From Streptomyces sp. JJ38 (GTDB lineage: Bacteria > Actinomycetota > Actinomycetes > Streptomycetales > Streptomycetaceae), in contig NZ_JABLSI010000013.1 in assembly GCF_019303475.1 (NCBI RefSeq), positions 98,071-162,070 on the forward strand: a DNA stretch of 64,000 nt, written 5' to 3'. Numbering within the stretch: position 1 is the stretch's first letter; each line of letters starts with the position of its first letter. The notes below the pieces were generated by a model, which was not told the origin of the DNA, made no database searches, and saw only the letters and a program-made list of their open reading frames with translations. The position numbers were made by a program, and so were the translations under genes. Positions 28,249 to 36,669 of this stretch are shown piece after piece.

Positions 28249-29456
28249 CCACCACCCCTGGACCCCGCACCAGGCGGGACAGAATCCCCCTGTACTCACC
28301 GGAGTTCGCCGACGACCCGCACGCCGCATACGAAGGCATGCGCAAGATCCACGGCGCGCTGGTGCCCGTCGAGCTGTCCCCGGGCATCCCTGCAACCCTG
28401 GTCATCGGCTATGCCCAGGCCCGGCGCATCCTCAACGACCCGCTTCGCTTCCCTGCGGACCCCCGCGTCTGGCAGCAGCAGGTGCCGGCCTCCTGCCCCG
28501 TGCGGCCAATCATGGAGTGGCGGCCCAACGCCTTGCGCAGCGGCGGCGCCGAGCACGCCCGCTACCGTTCGGCCAACACCGCCAGTCTCGCCGCCGTCGA
28601 CCAGCACGGGCTGCGCGCACTCGTGGAGAAGGTCGCCGACGCCGCCATCACCGGCTTCCGTACAACCGGCCGCGCGGACATCGTCAGCCAGTACGCCTTC
28701 CCCATCGCCTTTCGGGTCCTCAGCACGCTGCTGGGCTGCCCCGACGAGATCGGCGCTCGGATCGCCGACGGCATGGCGCGCATCTTCAACACCACCGACG
28801 CCGCCCGCGGCAATCAGATCCTCGACCAGGCCGTCGCCGACCTCGTCACCCTGCGTCGACGCCAGCCCGCTGATGACATCACCACCCGCCTGATCGCCCA
28901 CCCCGCTCACCTGGACGACCGGGAGATGGGTCACCAGCTCATCACGCTCTATGGAGCCGGCATTGAGCCGCTGACCAACCTCATAGTCAACACCTGCCGC
29001 AAGCTCCTCACCGACGAGGAGTTCTCCACCTTCCTGCACGCCGGCCAGTCCACCATCCGCGACGCCCTCGACACCGTCCTCTACACGGACCCACCGCTGG
29101 CGAACTTCTGCATCACCTACCCGCTCCACCCCGCGGACATCGACGGCACCTTGCTCCCGGCGCACCAGCCCGTCGTGATCTCCATGGCCGCCTGCAACAA
29201 CGACCCGGACCTCACCTCCGGGCTGCCTGCAGACGCCCTTGCCGGAAACCGCGCCCACTTGTCCTGGAGCGCCGGCCCCCACAGCTGCCCGGCCCGCTCG
29301 CACGCCTACCTCATCGCCGAGACCGCCATCAGCTACCTGACTGACGCCTTCCCGGAGATGGACCTCGCCGTCCCGGTCGCCGACCTGCGCTGGCGCCCAG
29401 GCCCCTTTCACCGCGCCCTGGAATCTCTGCCCATCGTCTTCCCCACCACTCGCTGA
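28245..29456 (+). CDS. Atypical cytochrome P450 lacking the K-helix ExxR (CYP157-like)
   Basis: A 403-residue P450. The heme loop reads [13 protein letters not shown] with Cys348, and the I-helix GAGIEPLTN has the AGxxxT-type groove, but the K-helix position reads [10 protein letters not shown], so the otherwise near-universal ExxR pair is absent. Streptomycete CYP157 proteins, which sit in conservons beside a normal P450, are known to lack this motif; the gene order here matches. It may be a modified oxidase or a non-catalytic partner of the next P450. Start overlaps the GTPase stop by ATGA. Confidence 0.85.
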   Translation: MTTTPGPRTRRDRIPLYSPEFADDPHAAYEGMRKIHGALVPVELSPGIPATLVIGYAQARRILNDPLRFPADPRVWQQQVPASCPVRPIMEWRPNALRSGGAEHARYRSANTASLAAVDQHGLRALVEKVADAAITGFRTTGRADIVSQYAFPIAFRVLSTLLGCPDEIGARIADGMARIFNTTDAARGNQILDQAVADLVTLRRRQPADDITTRLIAHPAHLDDREMGHQLITLYGAGIEPLTNLIVNTCRKLLTDEEFSTFLHAGQSTIRDALDTVLYTDPPLANFCITYPLHPADIDGTLLPAHQPVVISMAACNNDPDLTSGLPADALAGNRAHLSWSAGPHSCPARSHAYLIAETAISYLTDAFPEMDLAVPVADLRWRPGPFHRALESLPIVFPTTR

Positions 29457-29466
29457 AGGAGCTCTT

Positions 29467-30699
29467 GTGACCGAGCAGCCGATAATTGTCCTTGACCCCG
29501 AGGCTCGCGACCACCACGGCGAGCACCAGGCCCTGCGCACGCGCGGTCCGGCCACTCAGGTGGACATCCTCGGCGTGACCGCCTGGTCCGTCACTGACCC
29601 CCAGCTCCTCAAGCAGCTCCTCACCGGCCCGCAAGTCTCCAAGGACGGCCGCGCCCACTGGCCCGCCTTCGCCGAGACCGTACCCTCCTGGCCCCTCAGC
29701 CTGTGGATCGCGGTCACCAACATGTTCACCGCGCACGGAGGCGACCACCGTCGCCTGCGCCGCATGATCGCCCCCGCCTTCAGCGCCCGCCGCATCGCCG
29801 CTCTCGAACCGGCCGTCGAGACGATCGTGACCGGCATACTCGACGATCTCGGCTCCCGGCCCGCCAACGAGAGCGTTGACCTGCGCGAACAGCTCGCCTA
29901 CCCGCTGCCGATCGCGGTCATTGGCCAGCTCATGGGCGTTCCCGACGACCAACGCACCAGCTTCCGCTCTGTGGTTGACGGGGTCTTCAGCACCACCGCC
30001 ACCGCCGAGCAGGCCACTGCGAACGCGACCGCTCTCTATCAGCTCGTAGATCGGCTGATCACAGCGAAGCGGGCGGAACCCGGCGACGACATGGCGTCCC
30101 TCCTCATCGCCGCCCGCGACGACGAGGGTGACGGCAGCGCCCTCACGGAGGACGAACTCCGCGACACGCTCCTGCTGATGATCTCCGCCGGATACGAGAC
30201 CACCGTCAACGTCATCGACCAGGCCATCACCGCCCTGCTCACCAACCCCGCACAGCTCGCCCACGTCCGCGCCGACCGCTCCGGCTGGGGCGACGTCGTG
30301 GAGGAAACACTGCGGCACGAGCCTGCGGTCAAACACCTTCCCCTGCGCTACGCCCTCACCGATATCGCCCTGCCCGACGGGCGGATGATCCACAAGGGCG
30401 ATGCGGTCCTCGCCTCCTACGCCGCCGCCAACCGCCACCCCGACTGGCACGGACCGACCGCGGACCGCTTCGACGTCACCCGCACGACGAAAGACCACCT
30501 CGCCTTCGGGCATGGCGTGCACTTCTGCCTTGGAGCACCACTCGCCCGCCTCGAAGTCGCCACTGCGCTGCGCCTGCTGTTCGACCGCTTCCCCGAGATC
30601 GAACTCGCCGTACCGGCGAGCGAGCTGAAGCCGCTGCCCTCCCTGATCAGCAACGGACATCAGACCCTGCCCGTGCACCTGCGACCGGCCTCTTACTGA
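29467..30699 (+). CDS. Cytochrome P450, canonical
   Basis: A 410-residue soluble bacterial P450. ExxR is present at E280-R283 ([10 protein letters not shown]), the heme loop [15 protein letters not shown] holds Cys354, and the I-helix has SAGYETT. It resembles the CYP154/CYP105 side of the actinobacterial P450s, but I do not assign a family. GTG 29467 follows AAGGAG at five bases. It directly follows the ExxR-less P450 in the same operon. No dedicated ferredoxin gene is adjacent. Substrate unknown. Confidence 0.9.
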   Translation: MTEQPIIVLDPEARDHHGEHQALRTRGPATQVDILGVTAWSVTDPQLLKQLLTGPQVSKDGRAHWPAFAETVPSWPLSLWIAVTNMFTAHGGDHRRLRRMIAPAFSARRIAALEPAVETIVTGILDDLGSRPANESVDLREQLAYPLPIAVIGQLMGVPDDQRTSFRSVVDGVFSTTATAEQATANATALYQLVDRLITAKRAEPGDDMASLLIAARDDEGDGSALTEDELRDTLLLMISAGYETTVNVIDQAITALLTNPAQLAHVRADRSGWGDVVEETLRHEPAVKHLPLRYALTDIALPDGRMIHKGDAVLASYAAANRHPDWHGPTADRFDVTRTTKDHLAFGHGVHFCLGAPLARLEVATALRLLFDRFPEIELAVPASELKPLPSLISNGHQTLPVHLRPASY

Positions 30700-30724
30700 G
30701 CCCGAATCAACCAGGAAGACCGCC

Positions 30725-31201
30725 ATGTTCAACGCCCCGATCACCCCGCTCACCCCGGCTGAGCGGCGTGTCGCCGAGCACCTCGTCCGGGGACTTGAGC
30801 CCCGCGCCATCGCGGCCGAGGCCCGGCTGTCGGCCAACACCGTCTCCAGCTACATCCGTGTCATGCGCGGAAAGCTGCACTGCGAGCCCCGCAGCGCGCT
30901 GCACGTCTTGGTGCACCGCCTGCTCAGCTCGGGACAGGTCACCCCGCCCGCCGCGGCTGAACCGGCACCCGGCCTCGTCCCCGGGCGGCGGGCGCTGCTG
31001 AGAGCAGTCGCCGAACACACCGACGCCTACGATGTCGCCCGAGACGCCCTCCTGGCCCCGGCCGACGTCCGTGCCGAAGTCGACACACTGCTCGCCGAGA
31101 CGGGCGCCGCCGACACCACTCAGCTCGTCGTCCTCGCCCACAGCTGGGGGTTGCTGGGCGCGGACCAACAGCCATCGGCATCGGCGGGAGTCGGCGGATG
31201 A
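30725..31201 (+). CDS. Small LuxR-type HTH regulator
   Basis: A 158-residue protein with its LuxR/GerE HTH at the N-terminus (LTPAERRVAEHLVRG, then AAEARLSANTVSSYIRVMRG) rather than the C-terminus. The remaining 90 residues are an Ala/Leu-rich helical part without a recognised receiver. It sits between the P450 pair and the lanthipeptide genes, overlaps the next gene by ATGA, and is a plausible local regulator. Confidence 0.75.
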   Translation: MFNAPITPLTPAERRVAEHLVRGLEPRAIAAEARLSANTVSSYIRVMRGKLHCEPRSALHVLVHRLLSSGQVTPPAAAEPAPGLVPGRRALLRAVAEHTDAYDVARDALLAPADVRAEVDTLLAETGAADTTQLVVLAHSWGLLGADQQPSASAGVGG

Positions 31202-31863
31202 GCACAACCCGCGCCCCTGAGCTGCAGCAGAGCGCCGACGGACTGTCTCGAAACAACTCCCGGGGCGGATCCGCCTACGAAATGCGGCCGTTGGCCACCG
31301 ACGCAGAACGGGCGGAGGCCGCTGCCCTCGTGGAGGACCGCCTCGGCTGGCTCGCCCACCGCGGCCTGCCCGTGCCCTGCCGCGGTGACGTCCCCGCCCT
31401 GTACCGGGACGATCAGGCCGAGTCAGTGGGCCTGTTCGAGGACGGTGTCCTGCTCAGCTGCCTGCTCCTCGACCGGCACCCCGACCTCGGGCACTGGGGC
31501 ACCGAAGGCATCGGCCGCAGCCTGCTCCTGTCCCATACTCACACCCTCCCCGGGCGCTCGGACAACGTCGTCTGGCTCGTCACCCTGTGGGCCTCCGACT
31601 ACGCCGCCCGCCTCGACCTGCCGCACGTGCGATCCGAAACCCCCGCCCGGCATGCTCTCGACGTGGACCCCATCGCGCGGTTCCTAAACCGGCTGCAGCA
31701 CATGGGATGGGAGGCCCGGGGATCAGGCCCTGGAACCAACGGGGAGCGGGTCGCCCGGCTAGAACTGCGTTCCAAGGTCTATCCGCGCCTCACCCCGTTC
31801 ATCCGCTGCACGGTCCCCCTCACGCCCCAGGTCGAATCCCGAACCGACCGGAGCGCACCATGA
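31198..31863 (+). CDS. GNAT-like protein of unknown function
   Basis: A 221-residue protein. The alternation [32 protein letters not shown] and VVWLVTLWASDYAARL resembles a GNAT acyltransferase fold, but the acetyl-CoA loop is not clearly present, so activity is doubtful. Overlaps both neighbours by four bases. A low-similarity GNAT call is all that can be supported. Confidence 0.5.
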   Translation: MSTTRAPELQQSADGLSRNNSRGGSAYEMRPLATDAERAEAAALVEDRLGWLAHRGLPVPCRGDVPALYRDDQAESVGLFEDGVLLSCLLLDRHPDLGHWGTEGIGRSLLLSHTHTLPGRSDNVVWLVTLWASDYAARLDLPHVRSETPARHALDVDPIARFLNRLQHMGWEARGSGPGTNGERVARLELRSKVYPRLTPFIRCTVPLTPQVESRTDRSAP

Positions 31864-32441
31864 CGACCGCACCCCTCCGTCCCGATCTGGCCCGCGAATT
31901 GCTCGACCGCGCCGACCAGGCCGCCACAGGCTGGGTGCGGTTCGTCCGTGACCAGCGCGATGCCCTCCAGCTCGGGAGCCGGGACGCTGACCACGCCGGC
32001 GCCAAGATCCTGCGACGCATCCTGGCCGACCACGATTGGCCCGGCCAGCGCCTCGTCGGCCCTGACGGCGCCCGTGCCGCCTGGCAGCTCGCCTTGCACG
32101 CCGACCATGACCCCGACTTCCAGCGCGTGGCGGCACGCCTCCTGCACCGCGCTGCCCAGGCCGGCGACGCTTCCGTCCAGCACTGGGCGCACCTCCACGA
32201 CCGCGCCCTCATCAACAGTGGCCACACTCAGGTCTTCGGCACCCAGTACCGAGCGACCGCGGACGGCATCGAAACTCACCCCGTGCGCGAGCCTGCCGGA
32301 CTGGATACTCGCCGAGTCCGAGTCGGCCTCCCTCCCGCCGCTACCGCGCTGGCGGCCCTGCGCACACGACTCAGTACCACTCCCATCCGCTCCGGCATCG
32401 GTGACACCGTCGTACTCACCTCACTGGCAGGCGCAGCATGA
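31860..32441 (+). CDS. DUF6624-like protein
   Basis: A 193-residue, all-helical soluble protein. The pattern ALHADHDPDFQRVAARLL followed by HLHDRALINSGHTQVFGTQY matches my recollection of the DUF6624 family, which has no known function. ATG 31860 overlaps the previous stop; its own stop overlaps the XRE gene start (ATGA). Such genes recur near RiPP clusters, but no role can be inferred from that. Confidence 0.6.
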   Translation: MTTAPLRPDLARELLDRADQAATGWVRFVRDQRDALQLGSRDADHAGAKILRRILADHDWPGQRLVGPDGARAAWQLALHADHDPDFQRVAARLLHRAAQAGDASVQHWAHLHDRALINSGHTQVFGTQYRATADGIETHPVREPAGLDTRRVRVGLPPAATALAALRTRLSTTPIRSGIGDTVVLTSLAGAA

Positions 32442-32992
32442 CGCGGCCCACGTCCCCGGCCCTGCCGACAACCTCGTCGATCTCCATCCCACGGCGACCG
32501 ACGCAACCCCCGTCGCGGCGAGCTCGGCGCCGATCGAGATCGTTCTGGGCGCCTACCTGCGTGCCCCAGCGCAGAGCACTGGGCCACACGCTGGGCGACG
32601 CCGCCCGCACGGCCGGGGTCAGCATTTCAGCGATCAGCCGCTGGGAGCGCGTCGAGAGCCCTCTGGCGTCGCACGCGCTGGAACCGCTGTGCCGGTTCTA
32701 CGGCGTGGACACTCAGGAAACCCGGTACCTCCTGCGCAATCTGCCGCCCCAGCGAAGCCAGCGCACGGTGGGCATCAACGACTTCGGCGTCCTTGCACAC
32801 CGCGGGCGCTGGGACCGCAGGGCTGATGTGGCCGACGAGGGTGTGAAGCGGCACGTTGCTGTCTCCGGTGCTGCAAGTGAGGTCGTGCACGACAGCCTGC
32901 TCAGCGCCATCGACCACGCCCCCGGTCCCCAGGACTCCTACGACCTGATCAAGCGCGCCGCGGGGCACTGGCCGAGGAAGGCAGCCACATGA
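32438..32992 (+). CDS. XRE-type HTH regulator with a locally frame-shifted N-terminal segment
   Basis: A 184-residue frame whose XRE helices GDAARTAGVSISAISRWE are intact, but whose first 42 residues are an unnatural Arg/Ser/Pro-rich string. In the neighbouring frame the same bases read VAASSAPIEIVLGAYLRA, which is the expected first helix of this HTH. Joining the frames at the CCCC run near 32563-32566 restores the usual order ...GAYLRAQRRALGHTLGDAAR. A second, opposite change just after the ATG would put the start in phase. ATGA overlaps at both ends support expression as part of the operon. It may be damaged or the sequence may have two indel errors. Confidence 0.6.
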   Translation: MTRPTSPALPTTSSISIPRRPTQPPSRRARRRSRSFWAPTCVPQRRALGHTLGDAARTAGVSISAISRWERVESPLASHALEPLCRFYGVDTQETRYLLRNLPPQRSQRTVGINDFGVLAHRGRWDRRADVADEGVKRHVAVSGAASEVVHDSLLSAIDHAPGPQDSYDLIKRAAGHWPRKAAT

Positions 32993-33268
32993 TCGCCACT
33001 CGCCTCGTGCTGGTGCTCCTCGGGCGGCCGGGCACCACGCCGATGACCCGCCTCCTTGCTCTCGACCTCGCGGCGTTCGAGGAACGGGTCAGCGTCGACC
33101 GGCCGAACTTCCTCGCCCATCGAGCAGCACATGCGAGCCCGCGATCGCCCACGCATGGCCCTGCTGCGACGCCACGGCATCACGGTGTCCTGGCTCTACG
33201 ACTCCGGGGCCCAGGAGGACTCCGGGACCTTGCACCACCCGTCGAATGCCCCAAGGAGGCATGAATGA
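32989..33268 (+). pseudogene. Small gene ahead of the lanthipeptide precursor, split by one frame change
   Basis: The first half reads well from ATG 32989 (MIATRLVLVLLGRPG, EERVSVDRPNFLAH), coupled to the previous stop. From about 33120 the good frame is the next one (EQHMRARDRPRMALLRRHG, ITVSWLYDSGAQEDSG), whose stop overlaps the precursor ATG at 33265. Both ends thus show translational coupling in different frames, implying a single-base change at about 33117-33125 in what was a gene of about 92 codons. Product unknown; its place directly before the precursor suggests a role in the RiPP locus. Confidence 0.6.
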
Positions 33269-33447
33269 CCGCCGTCCACCTGGAGCAGCCGGTTGCGAGC
33301 CCGCAGCCGACCGCTGACTCCTCCGACGATCCGTTCGAGCTCGACATCACCTTCATCGAGAACACGCCGGCGACGGAGACGGTGCTGATGTGCAGCACCG
33401 GCGACAACTGCGGCAGCTCCTGTCCGAGCGCCTGCACCACCTCGTAA
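33265..33447 (+). CDS. FxLD-type lanthipeptide precursor
   Basis: A 60-residue precursor. The leader holds DDPFELDITFIEN, with the FxLD motif at residues 24-27 (FELD) that names this class-I lanthipeptide group. The C-terminal core MCSTGDNCGSSCPSACTTS has four Cys (43, 49, 53, 57) and eight Ser/Thr for dehydration and lanthionine rings, and one Asp-Asn pair (47-48) that is a natural aspartimide-prone site. AAGGAGG lies six bases upstream of ATG 33265. LanB, LanC, methyltransferase and exporter genes follow in the same direction. Confidence 0.93.
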   Translation: MTAVHLEQPVASPQPTADSSDDPFELDITFIENTPATETVLMCSTGDNCGSSCPSACTTS

Positions 33448-33465
33448 CGAGGTCAGTCCGGAGGC

Positions 33466-33497
33466 GCGGGCTGGACGGACGACTCCGTCCAGCCCGC
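33466..33497 (+). terminator. Stem-loop between precursor and dehydratase genes
   Basis: GCGGGCTGGACGGA (33466-33479) pairs exactly with 33484-33497 around loop CGAC. No strong T-run follows (ACCCTTCC), so it probably acts as a leaky terminator or a 3' stabiliser that keeps precursor mRNA in excess over the enzyme mRNA, as is common behind lanA genes. Confidence 0.7.
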
Positions 33498-33525
33498 ACC
33501 CTTCCTGCCAAGAACGGAGTGGGTG

Positions 33526-35562
33526 ATGACGCGTTTACGACACAGCCTGTACGAGAGCGCCGCCGAAGGGATGCTTCGCGCTGCGGCCAACCTCACCGAG
33601 CCGGAGATGCCGCCCTGGCCGGGGCCTACTGCTCCGCTCGATCACTGGCGCTCCTGGTTGGCCACGGTGTGGGCCGATGACGCCTTTCGCCAGGCTGTGT
33701 CCAGCGCCAGCCCAGATCTGGAACGGCAGGTCCAGTCGATCCTCGACGGGCGCTCGCCCAAGGTGCGCCGAGTACGACGGGCGGCGCTGGCCACCGCCCG
33801 GTACGCCATCAGGTACGCGCGCCGCTCCACCCCATACGGCCTGTTCGCGGGTGTCACACTGATCGAGTTCGGTGAGACGGCCGAGGCGTGGTTCGGGGGC
33901 CGGCACCAGACTGTTGCCCGGCCGGACCCGGCGGCGCTGGACGCCGCGATCAGCGTCTGGGAAGCAGACGCCGAGCGGATGACGAACCTCGACGTATGCG
34001 TCAACAACCTTGCTCAGCAGAGAAGCGGGCGCGTGTACGTTCCGTCCGAGGGCGCGTCGGAGTTCTCGCTCGCGCTGACACCTGCGGTCGCGCTGGTACT
34101 CGATGCGGCACGGGCGCCGATCCGGTACTCGGACCTGGCGGACAAGCTCGCCGCCGAGTTCCCGACCACGGCTGAACACCACCGCATCCGACTTCTCGCG
34201 CAGCTCTTGAAGGTGCGGCTGCTGCGGTCGTCGCTCCTCGCTCCCGCCACCGTCGTCGATCCAGCCGAGTCCCTACCGCCTGCTCTTCAGGGAGAAACTC
34301 GGAATAACTCGACGGCGTTGGATCTGCGACTGGACGCCACGGTGCGGCTGCCCAAGGCGGTCCTGACGGAGGCGGAAACGGCTGCGACGGTCCTCGCTCG
34401 GCTCGCCACCCACCCGAGGGGAATCCCGGCCTGGCGCCGCTACGCCGAGCAGTTCGCCGACCGGTACGGTGAGGGGGTCGAGGTGCCGCTGGAGCTGGTG
34501 ACGGACTCCGAGCGGGGCCTGGGTTTTCCCGAGGGGTTCGGCACGGTGTCCGAGCCTCCCCGCCCGATGAGCCGCCGCGACCGACTGCTTCTGGAGCTGG
34601 CCGGGACCGCAGGCGTTGAGGGCAGCAGATCTGTGGCCCTGACCGGCGCGATGGTCGAGCAGTTGGAGGCCGCCGTCGGCAAGTCCGAGCTGGCCGCGCC
34701 CCACCTCGAACTGGGCGTGCATGTCCAGGCCGGTTCGACGCGCGCCCTGGATCTCGGCAACTTCCGGCTTCAGGTGTCCACCGTCTCCCGTTCGGCCGGC
34801 TCGATGACCGGCCGGTTCTGGCACCTGTTCGCGAGCGCCGGCCCGCCATACTCCGGTCTGCCTACTGTCGATCCCGACGCGGAGCTTGCTCAGTTGTCCT
34901 TCCACGCCGGCCGCATCTCCGCCAACCTGCTCACCCGTGCCCCTCAGGTATTGCCCCGGGTCGTCAGCGTCGGCGAGTTCCGGCACCGCAAGGAGGGGGT
35001 GCTGTTCCCGTCCGATCTGGCCGTGGGCATCCGCGATGGCCGCCTCTATCTCACCGAGGCCGCCACCGGCACGCACGTGGAATTGCTGGCGCCGACCGCG
35101 CTCAATTTCCTGTGGAACAACTACACCCCTCCCATGGCCCGGTTCCTGGCCGAGATCAGCCGTGCTGGAGCGCCGCAGGTGACCTGGTTCGACTGGGGCG
35201 CAGCCTGGACATTGCCGTTCACGCCGGCGCTGCACTACCGGCGTTCGATCCTGGTGCCCGCGCGATGGAAGGTGCGGGCCCAGGACCTTCCCGGCCGCAC
35301 CGCGACGCTGGATGAGTGGACCGGGCAGTTGCACGCCTGGATGGGCAGGTTCCGTGTGCCCAACCGCGTGCTCCTGACAGAGGACGATCAGCAGCTCCCT
35401 CTTGATCTGCACCAGGACATGTATCTGGACCTGTTGCGCTCCCACCTTGCCGCCAGCCCGACCGGCGTCGCGACCCTGCAGGATGCACCGCCGCCGGACG
35501 CCGACGGCTGGATCGGCGGACGGGCTCACAGCCTCGTTCTCCCGCTGAAGGCGCGCTCATGA
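33526..35562 (+). CDS. lanB: Lantibiotic dehydratase, glutamylation part only (split LanB)
   Basis: A 678-residue protein of the LanB N-terminal type, which transfers glutamate from Glu-tRNA to Ser/Thr of the precursor. Recognisable stretches are RYAIRYARRSTPYGLFAGV near residue 100, PRVVSVGEFRH and the LAPTALNFLWNNYTPPMARFL block. It lacks the roughly 250-residue C-terminal elimination domain of full LanB; that domain is found at the start of the protein encoded at 36670. ATG 33526 is better placed behind CGGAG than the adjacent GTG 33523. Its 3' end overlaps lanC by ATGA. Confidence 0.88.
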   Translation: MTRLRHSLYESAAEGMLRAAANLTEPEMPPWPGPTAPLDHWRSWLATVWADDAFRQAVSSASPDLERQVQSILDGRSPKVRRVRRAALATARYAIRYARRSTPYGLFAGVTLIEFGETAEAWFGGRHQTVARPDPAALDAAISVWEADAERMTNLDVCVNNLAQQRSGRVYVPSEGASEFSLALTPAVALVLDAARAPIRYSDLADKLAAEFPTTAEHHRIRLLAQLLKVRLLRSSLLAPATVVDPAESLPPALQGETRNNSTALDLRLDATVRLPKAVLTEAETAATVLARLATHPRGIPAWRRYAEQFADRYGEGVEVPLELVTDSERGLGFPEGFGTVSEPPRPMSRRDRLLLELAGTAGVEGSRSVALTGAMVEQLEAAVGKSELAAPHLELGVHVQAGSTRALDLGNFRLQVSTVSRSAGSMTGRFWHLFASAGPPYSGLPTVDPDAELAQLSFHAGRISANLLTRAPQVLPRVVSVGEFRHRKEGVLFPSDLAVGIRDGRLYLTEAATGTHVELLAPTALNFLWNNYTPPMARFLAEISRAGAPQVTWFDWGAAWTLPFTPALHYRRSILVPARWKVRAQDLPGRTATLDEWTGQLHAWMGRFRVPNRVLLTEDDQQLPLDLHQDMYLDLLRSHLAASPTGVATLQDAPPPDADGWIGGRAHSLVLPLKARS

Positions 35563-36632
35563 CCGAGACGACGGCCCTGCCCCGAACGCAAGACCTATCC
35601 GAAGGCGCGCTGGGGATGGCTCTGCTGCACATCGAGCGCGGTGACTTCGTCTCCGCGCGCAGCAGGCTGGAACAGGCGGTAGCCGGCGGTGTCAGCTCCG
35701 GAGGCAACGCCTCCCTGTTTCACGGTGCCCCGGCCCTTGAATTCGTCCTCAGCCGTGCCGGACGCGTCAGCCGCGAAGTCCGCGAGACTGTCGACCGAGT
35801 CGTCGAAGCTCGCCTCGCCGCCGCACGGCGGCGGCAGGCGGCTGGAGCGCTACCGCATCTCGCGGAGTTCGACCTCATTCGGGGTCTGACGGGGCTGGGC
35901 GCGCTGCTGCTGACCCGCGGCACGGCCTCGCTGCTGTTGGAGGAGGTGCTGGCCTATCTGGTCTCTCTGGCGCGGCCGGTCCGGATCGAGGGTCGGGAGC
36001 TGCCGGGTTGGTGGTCGGAGACTGGGCCCGGCGATGAAGAGATGGACGGCGGCCACGGCAACAACGGTGTCGCACACGGTATCGCCGGCCCCCTGGCAGT
36101 GCTGTCCCTCGCTGTCCGGCACGACGTCCAGGTAGCGGGGCAGCGCGAAGCGATCGAGGTCTTCGCACGCTGGCTGGACCGGTACGGCGGCCACTACTGG
36201 ACCCGCCGCGCCCATCTGGACGCCGGCGAGCCGCCCGTGCCGGAGCCTGCCCGCCAGTCGTGGTGCTACGGCCGGCCCGGCATCGCCCGCGCCCAGCAGC
36301 TCGCCGCGCTCGCCCTGGAGGACCCCGCCCGGCGCCAAGCGGCAGAGGACACCGTGGTACGCACGCTGACCGACCCCGCTCACCGCGCCCGGATCACCGA
36401 CGCCACGCTGTGCCACGGCTGGGCCGGCCTGGTGACCCTCGCCCGCGCTGTCGCCGCCGACAGCCCCACCCCGGAGCGCTTCGCCCCCGTGATCGGCCAT
36501 CTCCACCAGTGCCTGGCCACCGACCTGGACCAGCTGTCCAAGCCCGGCTTCATGGAGGGCTGCAGCGGTGCTCAGCTTGCCCTCGATGGCACGAACGCCA
36601 CGGACTGGACCAGCGTGCTGTTGACCACCTGA
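35559..36632 (+). CDS. lanC: Lanthionine synthetase C-like cyclase
   Basis: A 357-residue LanC-type zinc enzyme that adds Cys thiols to dehydrated residues. Zinc ligands are visible: Cys236 in SWCYGRPG, and Cys285-His286 in LCHGWAG; the catalytic-region GHGNNGVAHGIAGPL precedes them. Shorter than NisC (about 415 residues) but all metal ligands are kept. Overlaps lanB by ATGA; a 37-base gap separates it from the fused elimination/methyltransferase gene. Confidence 0.9.
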   Translation: MTETTALPRTQDLSEGALGMALLHIERGDFVSARSRLEQAVAGGVSSGGNASLFHGAPALEFVLSRAGRVSREVRETVDRVVEARLAAARRRQAAGALPHLAEFDLIRGLTGLGALLLTRGTASLLLEEVLAYLVSLARPVRIEGRELPGWWSETGPGDEEMDGGHGNNGVAHGIAGPLAVLSLAVRHDVQVAGQREAIEVFARWLDRYGGHYWTRRAHLDAGEPPVPEPARQSWCYGRPGIARAQQLAALALEDPARRQAAEDTVVRTLTDPAHRARITDATLCHGWAGLVTLARAVAADSPTPERFAPVIGHLHQCLATDLDQLSKPGFMEGCSGAQLALDGTNATDWTSVLLTT

Positions 36633-36669
36633 CCGCCCTAATTACCACCGAGATGGAGTACGACCGCGT

